From Annona cherimola (Eukaryota; Streptophyta; Magnoliopsida; Magnoliales; Annonaceae): DNA of 64,000 bases. Where the stretch lies: assembly GCA_030490835.1 (NCBI GenBank), contig CM059972.1, positions 87,033,137 to 87,097,136 of the forward strand, read 5' to 3'. The translations under genes were made by a program, and so were the position numbers. Numbering within the stretch: the stretch's first letter is position 1; each line of letters opens with the position of its first letter. Shown one piece after another: positions 22,383 through 34,700 of the stretch. A model generated the notes under the pieces. That model made no database searches and was not told where the DNA came from. It saw only the letters and a program-made list of their open reading frames with translations.

Positions 22383-24009
22383 CCCATATATATATACACA
22401 TATATATACATATATATACGCACACATATATATAAGGCTTCGCTTTTATGTAACGTTGTTATATAGAAGTGGATCCATATAATCTCTTCAAAATCTGTGA
22501 TTTTGATCTTTGATAAAAAATTTAATCCATTCATTGTATTTAACATCATTTTTTTTATCTAAAGGATCAAGTTTCATCCCAAGCACATTTATTAGAAAAT
22601 ATATATATTCATGAGTAAATTATGAAAAATGCTAAAATATTAATTTTAAAGTAGTATTTTTGACATATAAACCATCCAAAATATAATTTCTAGGTGAATA
22701 AATGATTATATACAGTATTATTACATTCTAATACATGTGTAAATAGATCTATGCGTTTTCATAATTTACACATGAATATATATATATGAACAAATGTGGC
22801 CCTTAAATATACTTGATTGAGATGGAACTTGATCTCCTAGATAAACAAATGATGTTAAATACAGTGAATGAATTAGATTTTCAATTAAGGATTTAAATCT
22901 TAGATTTTGAAGGGATTACATAAGTCCTCTTCTATGTAACGAGGTTATATAGAAGCGGGACCGATATATTTATATATGAACATTATAATTAACTGTGCGT
23001 TTGGGCCAAAATGGGCTCCATATGTACTTAAATGTATTGATACTTTATATAATTATTTATACATATATAAATTTTATAGCAAATGATTTACATATTTAAA
23101 AAATAACTTTAATATTTTTATTTACATTAAACTATTTTATTATATTAAATTTATACCATTTTCAGATGGAGTCCATACACATATCCAATTGGCATGATAA
23201 TTAGTATGATAATAAAATACATGATTATAAATATAATTGGTGGAGTAGATTATAATTTTATGATCATATATGGCCCATTTTGAGGTAACTGCACCATAAT
23301 TGTGGTGCAATAAAATTGCACTTGAATATTTCTCTATATATATTAGTCTCGCTTCTATGAAGCCCTATTTCTATATAACTCCATTATATTTTTAAAATCT
23401 TGATGATTAATAAAAAATTCACTCTATCTATTGTGTTTAATATCATTTCTAGTATCTTGGAAATCCTTTTATTTTTTAATTTTATTGTATATTATTCCCA
23501 TCTATAAAAGTATAAAATCAACGTAATAAAATAATTTAATATTAAAACTTTAAATTAGTTTTTTTAACCTCTAAAACATCTAAAATATCAATAATATGTC
23601 GATAAACGATCCTATAAAGTATTATTACATTCTAATATATGTGTGAATAGATCCAAATATTTTTCATAATTTACACATGAATATACATATTTTTGAGCAA
23701 ATGTAGCCATATCTGATTTAGATGAAACTTGGTCTCTTAGCTAAATAAATCACGTTAAATACAATGAATTGATTGAATTCTCCATCAAGGATTAATGTCT
23801 TGAAATTTGAAGGGTTACATGAGACCGCTTCTATGTACCTGGTTAGATAGAAGCGGAGTCATATATATATGAGAATATTTCTTGCGCAAAGCTACACCAT
23901 AATTAATGGTACATTCGACCCAAAATGCATCCCACATATACGTAAATGTATTGATACTTTATACAAGAATTTATCCATGTATAAATTTTATAGCAAATGG
24001 TTTACATGT

Positions 24010-24918
24010 TAAAAAAATATTTGATAATTAGAAATGCTAAAAGTCGTAACATTTGTATTAACTATATCTTACTACAAAGTAGAATAAACTATCATTTATA
24101 GATAAGCAGTTTATATATATGTAAAATCTAATCCATTTATTATATTTAACACTATTTATTTAGTTATAAGACCAAGTTTTATCCCAATCTAATATGCAGA
24201 TAGGCCACATTTGTTCAAAAATAGGTGCATTCATGTGTAAATTATGAAAAACGCTTCAATCCATTCACACATATATTAGAATGTAACGGTACTTTTTAGG
24301 ATAATTTACTTACATTTTATTGATATTTTAGATAGTTTAGATATTAAAAAAACTACTTTAAAGTTGAAATTTTAATATTAAACTATTTTATTATATTGAT
24401 TTTATACGTTTATAGATGAGACCCATATACAATGAAATTAAAAAATAAAAGGGTTTCTAAGATACTATAAATTATGCTAAATACAATGGATAGAGTGAAT
24501 TTTTTATCAACCATCAAGATTTTAAAAATGAAAGGGGTTTCATAGAAGCATGTATATATATGTATATATATATATATGAGACTCATTCATGTGCAGTCCA
24601 TTGTAAAATGGGCCCTACACATATTAGATTACAATGAAATTTTATATAATTGTTTATCCATATAAAAATCATACTTTAGGTGGTTTAGATATTAAAAATA
24701 CCACTTTAAACTTTATATTTATATTAAAATATTTTATTACATTAATTTTATACTATTTTAAGATAGGGACCACACACATGTTGGAGTCTGATGAAAATTG
24801 GTATGCTAATAAAGTGAAAAATTCTAAGTACAATGGACGGGGTGGATTTCCCATTTATGATCATGTGGGGCCCATAGTGCATGGACTGCACGGTGCAATC
24901 GCATGCACTGTAACATTT

Positions 24919-24954
<36 letters not shown>

Positions 24955-27085
24955 GGTCTTGCTTTTATGAAACCTCATTTCTATGTAACCCCCTCCATTT
25001 TTAAAATCTTGATAGTTGATGGAAAGTCTACTCCATCAATTGTGTTTAATATCATTTCTAGCATCTGAGAAATTCTTTAATTTTTTTAATTTTACTGTAT
25101 ATGAGTCTCATCTATAAATATATAAAATCAACATAATAAAATGGTTCAATATTAAAATATCAACTTTATAATAGTTTTTCAATATCTAAACTATCTAAAA
25201 CATCAATAACATGTAGATAAATGATCCTATAAAGTGTTGCTACATTCTAATACGTGTGTGAATGGATCTAAGCGTTTGTCATAATTAACACATGCATATA
25301 CATATTTTTGAGCAAATGTGGCCCATGAACATACTTGATTTGGATGAAACTTGGTTTCTTAGCTAAACAAATGATGTTGAATACAATGAATGAATTAGAT
25401 TTTTTTATCAAGGAACAATATCTTAAAATTTAATAGGGTTACATGGGACCGCTTCTATGTAATATGATTACATAAAGCAGAGCCCATACATACATATATA
25501 TATATATATATATCTGCTTGTATGTAACGTGGTTACATAGAAGTGGATCCATGTAACCCTTTTAAAATCTGTAATTTTGATTTTTGATAGAAAATTTAAT
25601 CCATTCATTGTATTTAATATCGTTTATTTATCTAAAGGATCAAGTTTCATCTCAATCACATTTATTAGAAAATATATATATTCATGTGTAAATTGTGAAA
25701 AATGCTAAAATATTAATTTTATAGTAGTATTTTTGACATATAAACCATCCAAAATATCATTTCTAGGTAAATAAATGATTATATAAAGTATTAATACATT
25801 TTAATACATGTGTAAATAGATCTATGTGTTTTTCATAATTTACACATGAATATAAATATATATATATATCTTTGAACAAATGTGGCCCTTAAATATACTT
25901 GATTGAGATGAAACTTGGTCTCTTAGATAAACAAATAATGTTAAATACAGTGAATGGATTAGATTTTCAATTAAGGATTAAAATATTAGATTTTGAAGGG
26001 ATTACATAGGTCCTCTTCTATGTAACCTGGTTATATAGAAGCGGAATATATATATGAACATTATAATTAACTATGCATTTGGGCCAAAATAGGCTCCACA
26101 TGTACTTAAATGTATTGATATTTTATGCAATCATTTATTCATATATAAATTTTATAGCAAATGATTTACATGTTGAAAAAACAACTTTGATATTTTTATT
26201 TACATTAAACTAATTTATTATATTAAATTTGTACCATTTTCAGATGGAGTCCATACACATATCCAATTGGCATGAAAATTAGTATGATAACAGAATACAT
26301 AATTATAAATACAATGAGTGGAGTAGATTATAATTTTATGATCATATAGGGCCCATTTTGAGATAACTACACTGTAATTGTGGTGTAGTAAAGCTGCACT
26401 TGAATATTTCTCTTTATATATTAGTCCTGCTTCTATGAAACCCAATTTCTATGTAACCCCCATCTATTTTCAAAATCTTGATGATTGATGAAAAATTCAC
26501 TTTATCCATTGTGTTTAACATCATTTCTAGTATCTTGGAAACCCTTTTATTTTTTAATTTTATTGTATGTTAGTCCCATCTATAAAAGTATAAAATCGAT
26601 GTAATAAAATAATTCAATATTAAAACTTTAAAGTAGTTTTTTCAACATTTAAAATATCTAAAATATCAATAATATGCGGACAAATGATCTTATAAAGTAT
26701 TATTACATTCTAATATATGTGTGAATAGATCCAAGTGTTTTTCATAATTTACACATAAATATACATATTTTTGAGCAAATGTAGCCCATGCACATACCTG
26801 ATTTAGATGAAACTTGGTCTCTTAGCTAAACAAATCACATTAAATATAATGAATTGATTAAATTTTCCATCAAGGATTAATTTCTTGAAATTTGAGGGGT
26901 TATATGAGACCACTTCTTTGTACCTGATTAGATAGACGTGGAGCCATATATCTTTGAGCACATTTCCTGCTCAATAAAGCTACACCATAATTAACGATGC
27001 ATTTGGCCCAAAATGCTTCCCACATATACTTAAATGTATTGATAGTTTATACAATCATTTATCCATGTATAAATTTTATAGCAAA
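24010..27085. repeat. Unit 2 of the 3.08-kb direct tandem duplication
   Basis: Repeats the order of unit 1: type I 24110-24547, type II 24575-24920, (TA)n, type I 24952-25488, (TA)n, type I 25514-26046, type II 26055-26412, type I 26420-26948, then type II from 26958. The last one is complete here but cut off in unit 1. The junction at 24000-24012 (AAAAAAATATTTGATAATTA) fuses type II sequence to the unit start with a few bases of shared AAATATTTGAT, consistent with microhomology or slippage. Confidence 0.75.
24920..24951. repeat. (TA)n tract between type II and type I elements
   Basis: An uninterrupted (AT)n run of about 30 bp. The equivalent tract in unit 1 (21852-21860) is only about 9 bp, so it expanded or contracted after the duplication. 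Confidence 0.8.
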
Positions 27086-27735
27086 TAGTTTACATGTTAA
27101 AAAAATAATTTTAAAGTTGTTATTTACATCAAACTATTTTATTATATTGAATTTGTACCACTTTCAGATGGGGTCTATATACATAACCAATTGGGATGAA
27201 AATTGGTATAGTAATAGAATACATAATTCTAAATAAATGGGTGGAGTAGATTATAATTTTACAATTACGTGGGGCCCATTTTAAGGTAACTGCATCATAA
27301 TTGTAGTTCAATGAAGCTGCACCTGAATATCTATATCTCTCTCTCTATATATATGTATATATAGAGAGAGAGAGATATTCAGGTGCAGCGCAACTGCAAC
27401 CGTAACAGCGGTGCAGTTGCACCAAAATGATCCTCACATGATCATAAAATTATAATCTACTTCACTCATTGTATTTAGAAGAATTTATTCTATTACTATA
27501 TTAATTTTCATCCCAGTCGGATATGTATGAACATTATCTGAAAATGGTACGAATTCAACATAATAAATTAGTTTGATTTAAATAACAACTTTAAAGTAGT
27601 TTCTTCAAAATGTAAATCATTTTCTGTAAAATTTATATATGGATAAATAATTGTATAAAGTTTTATTACATTATAATATGTGTGAAACCCAAAAATGGGC
27701 AACTACACCACGGTTCAGGTGCAGTTGCATTGCAC
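26958..27735. mobile_element. Two type II elements joined head to head
   Basis: 26958-27330 and 27372-27735 are inverted relative to each other. They meet in a near-perfect palindrome of CTGCACCTGAATATCT, (CT)n, (TA)n, (GA)n and the complement AGATATTCAGGTGCAG, centred near 27353. The outer parts carry GGGGCCCA and CAGGTGCAGTTGC blocks. Confidence 0.6.
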
Positions 27736-27774
27736 TAGAACAGGTCTATATATATATATATATATATAGGAATA

Positions 27775-28182
27775 TATTCAGGCGCAGCGACGCTGCACCG
27801 GAATTCCGGTGCAGCATCGCTGTAATGGGCTCCACATGATCATCAAATCATGATCTACTCCACCCATTGCGTTTAGAATAATGTATTCTCTTACCATACC
27901 AATTTTCATCCCAATCAGATACTTTAAAGTTGTTATTTACATTAAACTATTTTATTACGTTGGATTTGTACCGTTTTCAGATGGGGCCCATATACATATC
28001 TGATTGGGATGAAAATTGGTATGGTAATAGAATACCGTTTTCAGATGGGGCCCATATACATATCTGATTGGGATGAAAATTGGTATGGTAATAGAATGTA
28101 TTATTCTAAACGCAATGGGTGGAGTAGATCATGATTTGATGATCATGTGGGGCCCATTTCAGCGACGCTGCACCGGAATATT
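27775..28182. mobile_element. Rearranged type II element with an exact 64-bp duplication
   Basis: Both outer ends carry the same sequence inverted (CAGCGACGCTGCACCGGAAT and complement). The interior switches orientation after CATCCCAATCAGAT at 27917. An exact 64-bp direct repeat occupies 27970-28033 and 28034-28097, starting ACCGTTTTCAGATGGGGCCC. An extra small palindrome, CACCGGAATTCCGGTG, sits at 27796-27811. Confidence 0.7.
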
Positions 28183-28184
28183 AT

Positions 28185-28262
28185 CATATATATATATATA
28201 TATATATATCTGTGTGTGTGTGTGTATCTGTGTTGTGTATCTACATATATATATATATAGAG
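28185..28262. repeat. Compound (TA)n (TG)n (TA)n (GA)n microsatellite
   Basis: Between a type II element on the left and another on the right (28268-28632). (TA)n at 28186-28209, TG/TATC-rich middle, (TA)n at 28244-28258, then (GA)n. Confidence 0.8.
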
Positions 28263-28267
28263 AGAGA

Positions 28268-28630
28268 GAGTTGTTCAAGTGCAATGCTAACCAAAATAGC
28301 AATACATTTGCCTAATTTTGGACCCCACATATTAGAATATGATAAAAATTTATACAATCATTTATCCATATATAAATTTTATAGAAAATAGTTTACATGT
28401 TAAAAAAGCCTCTTTAAAGTTGCTATTTACATCAAACTATTTTATTATATTGAATTTGTATCATTTTAGATGGTGTCCATACACATCCGATTTGGATGAA
28501 AATTGATTTGATAATAGAATAAATTATTCTAAAATACAATTGGTAGAATATATTATAATTTTATCATCATGAGAGGCCCATTTTGTCGTCACTGTACCAT
28601 AATTACAGTGAAGTGACCCTACACCTAAAA

Positions 28631-28632
<2 letters not shown>
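28268..28632. mobile_element. Palindromic element type II, last copy of the array
   Basis: Order as in the other type II copies: TTGTTCAAGTGCAATGCTAA, TTTGGACCCCACATATTAGA, AT-rich arm, GATTTGGATGAAAATTGATT, GAGAGGCCCATTTTGTCGTC and AAGTGACCCTACACC. It is followed by a (TA)n tract at 28636-28662. Confidence 0.55.
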
Positions 28633-28666
<34 letters not shown>

Positions 28667-28670
28667 TTTA

Positions 28671-28951
28671 GGGTATGTTTGGCAATAGTTAAAAAATGTC
28701 AAGTTAAAACTTTTCAATCTAAAAATTTTTACTTTCCACAACTATTATATTTTTTAATTATTTTTTCACATTTTTCTATACAACTACTCTACTTTTCAAT
28801 CATTTCCACACAACTTCCCACACAACTAACCTATTTATTTTAACTTTATCATCTTTAATACTCATCATTACCCTTATCATATCACATCATTTGACGACTT
28901 TTACTCTTTAAAATTTTTCATCAAAAGTTTTACCCGTTCCCAAACACACCC
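28671..28951. mobile_element. PIF/Harbinger-like MITE, copy 3
   Basis: 281 bp; termini GGGTATGTTTGG and CCAAACACACCC; TTA at 28668-28670 and 28952-28954. Same orientation and subterminal blocks as copy 1. It sits immediately right of the (TA)n tract ending the array. Confidence 0.8.
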
Positions 28952-29363
28952 TTAGAATTCAAGACTAATATTATATTAGTATAGCAAATGGCAAGCTTGT
29001 AGTTTACGCCTTATGACTTTTGATTTTGCACCCCATTTTTGAACTCTATTTGCAAAAAAATTTCATAAGACATTAATCTATTCAATATAAATCATAATAC
29101 ATGGATTCTAAAATTGCAAAAAATCACGGATAAATGTTGTTGGGATAAAGTTGGAAACTTGGAGTCTTTTCTAAAAGGAAATTCGAAGAGCATTATTTGC
29201 AAAGTAAAAATTACGAGGCACAAATCACAAAGGGGTGCAGCTAATGTCAAGTCCAGTTATACCCGATTCTAGTGAACTAAATGCTAACCGTAATTCTATA
29301 TCTCGGATCCTGGTCGGGTTCATGTGAGTTTCAATTTTGACTTTGGGTTGAAAATTCTGTTTA

Positions 29364-29899
29364 GGGTGTGTTTAGATTTATCTAAAACTTTTTAAATAAA
29401 ATTTTTTTATGATGTGTTTGGGAAGTGGTAAACTTTTGATGAAAATTCTTGAGTACAACAGTTTTTGAAATGCGAGAAAATGATGTGTATGATAGAGATA
29501 ATAATGAGGAATAAAGATAATAAAATTAAAATAAATAGGTTAGATATATAGGTAGTTGTATAGAAATGATTGAAAAGTACGATAATTACATAGGAAAAAG
29601 TGAAAAAATAATTAAATAATGGGGTAATTGTAGGGAGTGAAAATTTTTAGATTAAAAAGTTTTGTTGGTTAATAACGACCCTTAGTCTAAAACCTTTTAC
29701 TCTTCCTAATCATCTTATTTTTTAATCATTTTTTAATATTTTCTTATTATTTTTCATTCACTTCTACATAGTAACCTATACAACTAATCTTCTATTTTAA
29801 TTTTATTCTCTTTGTTTCTCATCATCACCAATGTCATATCAAATTATTTTCTCCCATTTTAAAAGTTTCATTTAAAAATTTCAAGTTTATAGTTGGGTT
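29364..29899. mobile_element. PIF/Harbinger-like MITE, copy 4 (outer), hosting another copy
   Basis: Left end GGGTGTGTTTAG after TTA at 29361-29363. It runs to 29409, is interrupted, and resumes at 29685 (GTCTAAAACCTTTTACTCTT) as in the family interior. The right end near 29899 is decayed (AAGTTTATAGTTGGG), so its target duplication cannot be confirmed. Confidence 0.6.
29410..29681. mobile_element. PIF/Harbinger-like MITE, copy 5, nested in copy 4
   Basis: 272 bp, ends TGATGTGTTTGGGAAG and AACGACCC, flanked by TTA at 29407-29409 and 29682-29684, in the orientation opposite to its host. The interior matches copies 2 and 6 (AATAAATAGGTTAGATAT and GTAGTTGTATAGAAATGATT). Confidence 0.65.
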
Positions 29900-30084
29900 G
29901 AATTTTAACTTTTCTATTATTTTGTTTTCAAAATATACTTTTTCATTTTTAAACAATATATTATGTTATCAAAACTAATAAACTAAAATAATCTATCTAA
30001 AGTATATTTTAACTTTGATTTATAAAACAATGTAAATAATAATCAATTATTAAAATTTTGATTTTATTACATTAAATTTCAATA

Positions 30085-30219
30085 AACAACACTAGAAGAA
30101 CTCTTTAAGTTAACAACACTAGAAGAACTCTTTAAGTTAACAACACTAGAAGAACTCTTTAAGTTAACAACACTAGAAGAACTCTTTAAGTTAACAACAC
30201 TAGAAGAACTCTTTAAGTT
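30085..30219. repeat. Five identical 27-bp tandem repeats
   Basis: Units at 30085-30111, 30112-30138, 30139-30165, 30166-30192 and 30193-30219 are identical. Each starts AACAACACTAGAAG and ends CTCTTTAAGTT. 27 is a multiple of three, but the surroundings are AT-rich and non-coding, so no protein repeat is implied. Confidence 0.95.
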
Positions 30220-31057
30220 ACAAGTTTTGAGAAAGTGGTTGAATTACCATATGCCCAATGCTTTTTTAAAATATAAATAATATCGTATATAATTTTGAAT
30301 TCATCTCCAATGAAAAATATTTAAAACAGTGAAAAGATAAGATAAAATTGATGTATTCGTTACTTAAAATTATTAAAATAATTATCTTAAAATGAATATT
30401 TTCAACGTTAATTCACCTATCAATTAAAAATATATATTGGCAGTATATGTCAAACATATAATGGTGCTCACAGATATGATTGCACAGGAAAATGTAATAT
30501 TATATATGAAATAACCTTGGATTAAAAATTGATACCTGATTGGGTTCACATACATCTAATTCAACTCTATTTTACTTTAAGCTCGGGTTGAACCAGAGTT
30601 TTTTCGGATGGGGTTAGGACGGTAAGGTCAAGTTTGGGTCAACCAAACCCAACTTGTATCCCTAGATCTTTAGGAGTCCTTTGCAAATATCTCCATTATA
30701 TTTTATAATAGAAATAAATTAGATAGTTAAAATTAAGTGAATGAAAATTCCATTGTAAAAGTTCACCAAATTATAGCAATTAAATCTAACTTTCCTCTCT
30801 AGTTAAACTATTAATTCTTAAGATTTTTTAAAACTTTAATTCATTTTTGAAACTAATTGAGTGAAATATTTATTATTTTTTTGATTGGTGTGTAATAATA
30901 TATAACTCATCCGATATTACAATCAGGCTCAATAATTCTATAAAGAGACAATAATAAGCTCTCACAATTTACATGTGAGGCCACACTTTTTCTATTATTA
31001 AAAGGGAGAACAACTACTCCAAATGAGGGGATGAGGTACTAACCTACATCCCCAATT

Positions 31058-31742
31058 AGGAGTGCAATTTGGGCTAGTTTGAGCCTGATTCTAACGGTGT
31101 TAAATTTTTTTAATAATACAAATGTGAGGAACCTGATTGTAAATATCATCTGGTTAGAATTTAAGTAAACCCAAACGTGAAGAACTCGAGTGTGATTTCT
31201 TATTTTATATTTATTATAAAATGTATTATGTACATAATATCTAAATAATATTTCTTTATATTTATGTACTTATGTTATTTATATTTATATTTGAATACAT
31301 GTCAAGCATATTATAATTATAATATAAAAAGTATAATATATTCATTTATATTTATCTTTTATTTCTATCATTTACTTTTACGTCCATTAATTTTCTTTAT
31401 TTACTTTTTTAATATTAAATTTTCTTCTAAAAATATTCTTTATGTCACTATATATTTTTAAAATATGTAGTTTGACTACATATTATTATGTTGACTTACT
31501 TGATTTGTTGTTGTTATATATTCATAAAAAATTTTAAACTTATCACTCTTAAATAAAATATAAATTTATTAATTTAAATTTCCATATGAAAATCAATGCG
31601 AATTTGATTTTTAAAAATAAGATTAGAATTTAAGTTTTATAAAAAAGGTCAGTGTTAGAGTTAAGATTAATATTTTATAAATAAAGTTAAGATTAAAGTT
31701 AAGCTAAATTCGAGTTTTATGAGCCCGGGTTGCATCCTTATC
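31058..31742. mobile_element. hAT-like relic
   Basis: Imperfect inverted ends TAGGAGTGCAATTTGGGCT and AGCCCGGGTTGCATCCTTAT, CCCTA. The ends resemble those of the element at 2365-3096. No convincing 8-bp duplication and no coding sequence. Confidence 0.4.
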
Positions 31743-34700
31743 CCTAATGATGCAGCTCATGTCATTATCACTCGGGCAAAAAATCTTTTTTTTAGTTGTA
31801 ATTAATTGTTGAAAACTATTCCAGAGGAAAAGCTAAGATTAATTATTAAGAACCAAGTTAGTAATATTGGTTCGGCAGAATTGAATCCATTAACCTATTT
31901 ATTTCAACCTAGCTACTTTGGAAATTAAATTAAAATCCAAGCCGATGGCTATATTTGACATTATTTATTAAGTGTGATATTGAAAATATTTCAATTAATG
32001 TTTTATACGTGTTTATCTTTAAAACATATAAAATCATTTGTAAATTATGATAAATGCTCAATACATTTATAAAAGCATTAAAATATTGTAATCACTTAGA
32101 TCTATTTGTATGCATGTAAAATCAGAAGTAAAATAGTTGTTTCTACATAAACGATTTTAGACTACGCGAAAACCTTTCATCACTTCTATTAACTAGGGCG
32201 GACGAAAATATTTGATTTGGATGTCACTTAGGTTTGCTTTGTAAGATAAATTGAATGAAATGGGCACAGTGGATCTTAATTTAACTTCGAGATAAGCTGA
32301 TTACATACAATTTTTTTTTTTATAATGTATTCCATCACAAGAATAGAAGATGTGCATGTGCACCTATCACCATCATGAAAATGTATAAAATAAACACAAT
32401 AAAAAAGTTTTAATTTCAAAGCTGTAACTGTCTAAAGTACCATTTTCATATGGATAAATAATTCTATAAAGTATAATTATATTTTAATGCATTTGTGAAT
32501 AAATCTAAGCACATGCATTTTTCACAATTTATACATGAATATATATATTTTTTAAAATATGACTTACTCAACAACTTTGATTGAGATGACTTTTATTCCC
32601 CATAAAATAAATGATGTTCAATAATGTCTACAGTTGATTCTGATTCCATCATCGAAATGTTCCCCATTCACAAGATTACCGAAAAAAAAAAAAAAAAAAA
32701 CTTCAGTTAGTCTAGACTGATAAAAAATATGTGGGACATTATAGGGTGTGTTTGGTTGGAGGTAAAACTTTTGATGAAAAGTTTCAGAGGTAGAAGTTGT
32801 CAAATTGATAGAAAATGATGTGATATAATAGAGGTAATGATGAGGAGTAAAGAGAATAAAGTTAAAATAGATAGGTTAGTTGTATGGTAGTTGTGTAGAA
32901 ATGATTGAAAAGTAGGGTAGTTTGTATAGAAAAATGTGAAAAAATAATTAAAAAATAGAGTAGTTGTGAAAAGTGAAAAGTTTTGTGTTGAAAAGTTTTA
33001 ATTGACAAGTTTTGGCCCCAAACAAACACACCCTATATATGGGAAATCAAATTGCCAACAATGTAGCCGGTGAACTTAGTTTCATGGAGTCCTTTACAAA
33101 ATCTTCCAAGCGTTTTGCTTGGAGTGAGACTTTGGTCATTTCACTTCTTCGGTTATTTTATTTATACCTTACTTAAGCATTAATTCAGTTGTTAGTGTAT
33201 CCTATTTTATCCCTGTGAAAGTGATCGGTGCACAGCTATTTCCAATTTCGTTCTTTTCTTTTAATTACATGTTAAGGAATTGAACGTGAGATAAGATTTT
33301 AAAGGAAAAAAAGTATCATTGTTTGGTGAGAATAAAAAAATTAAATGAGAATTGGAATATAAGATACAAAAAGTAAATTCTTATTTCGGAAAAATGAAAT
33401 CATTATTTTTTGAATATTGAAATTTCATCTCATCTTCGTCCCACCTTATCAGTGGACGGACAAAATATTTAATCAACGACACCAACATCAAAAAGAAAGG
33501 TAGATATTTAAAATCTGTAGTTATTAAATTATGAAAAATATGTATAGAGTTTGAAATGCAATTATATTTTAAATTACTCAATGTAATCTTAGGTATTTAC
33601 ACGTTTACCCATCCCCGTCTAGAGTTTATGAGACCCACTCTACCTTATTAAAGGAATGAGTATTTTTTCATGCTTTGCCCTAACTTATGAGTATTTTTTT
33701 CTATCTTGCCCTACTACTTACGAGTAATTTTTTGTATCGTACACCACCTAAATTAGGTTCGGCTCTGTCGACTAATATTTTAGCAGCAAACCCACATGCG
33801 AAAACCGACGCAGCTTTTAAAATATAATCCCAACTTTAATTCTTTAACTAAGAATATAATTATTTTTGAAATACTAACAATATAATTTTTAATTTGATAC
33901 AATATTTAATCAGCCATCGAATTAAATTACTTATTTTATTATTAGGTGATTTACTTTGTGGCCCATTAAAATTTTTATCAAAATAATAGTTACATTTTAA
34001 ACTAATAAATTTTTTGTAAATTCATATATTATAAGATATAAATAAAAAAGAACCGGGTTCCTTGGAATCACTGCCAATATTCCATAGAATGCTATATCCT
34101 GTTGGGACCCAGAAAATCTGAAAATGACACGCCTGCCTTTCCAATGAGATGACAGTGATGCATAGATGGATGGGCATGAGAGCACCCAGAAGCAAAATTT
34201 ATGGCACACGCGGCAGCCGCTTTTGCAAAATGGATGTGATCGGTATGCCTGATTGCCTTTTTCACGTGTGTTTTGACATTTTTCAAAATAAATTGGTGGA
34301 ATAAATTGGGTAAGCCACCGGGGGTTACCCCAGCGATAGCACCCATGACTCATTTAGGTGAGATGAGGTGTTCGATTCCGGCAGTGTGTTACTTCTTTCT
34401 TGTTTGATGGGAGTTAAATATATACATTTTTTCTTTATTTGATGGTTCTCTTTCTTTCCGTATAAATTTCTATATGATTTGATAGTTTAATTGTTCTATT
34501 TTTTCTATTTTATCTCCATATTCTAATTCTTTCACATTTTTTCATAAACTGTCCATTTTATTTTATTCATATTTTCTTTATTCTTAATCATTATCTGTAT
34601 TGAGTTATTACTTTCTTAACTTTAAATTTTTTTCCAATTTTTCCACTTTTTGCGGATTACCAAAATGCCCTTGGAAACTTTTGTAAAATGAACCCAATTT

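Larger units (their letters stand above)
20938..24009. repeat. Unit 1 of a 3.08-kb direct tandem duplication
   Basis: Begins TTTGATAATTAGAAATGC and is repeated from 24010 with the same order of sub-elements, about nine-tenths identical by eye. Inside are, in order, type I (about 21035-21472), type II (21480-21848), type I (21862-22382), type I (22434-22968), type II (22975-23332), type I (23345-23862) and a truncated type II (23875-24009). Many junctions are (TA)n tracts. Non-coding throughout. Confidence 0.75.
28955..31057. other. AT-rich intergenic stretch around the nested MITEs and 27-bp array
   Basis: Apart from the MITEs and the tandem array no gene is seen. A block at 29233-30664 starts AGGGGTGCAGCTAATG and ends CCCAACTTGTATCCCTAG, weakly hAT-like ends, but no matching 8-bp flanks were found. 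Confidence 0.3.

Noticed and set aside
22322..28843. Open frames with YIYIYIY runs in the 21-28 kb array
   Set aside because: They are translations of (TA)n microsatellites in non-coding elements.
30085..30219. CRISPR-like array
   Set aside because: The repeats are directly adjacent with no spacers, in a plant nuclear context.
29233..30664. Full hAT element with AGGGGTGCAG and TATCCCTAG ends
   Set aside because: The flanks show no 8-bp duplication and terminal similarity is weak.
34340..34385. tRNA gene around GTGTTCGATTCC
   Set aside because: A- and B-box-like strings are only about 21 bp apart and no cloverleaf forms.
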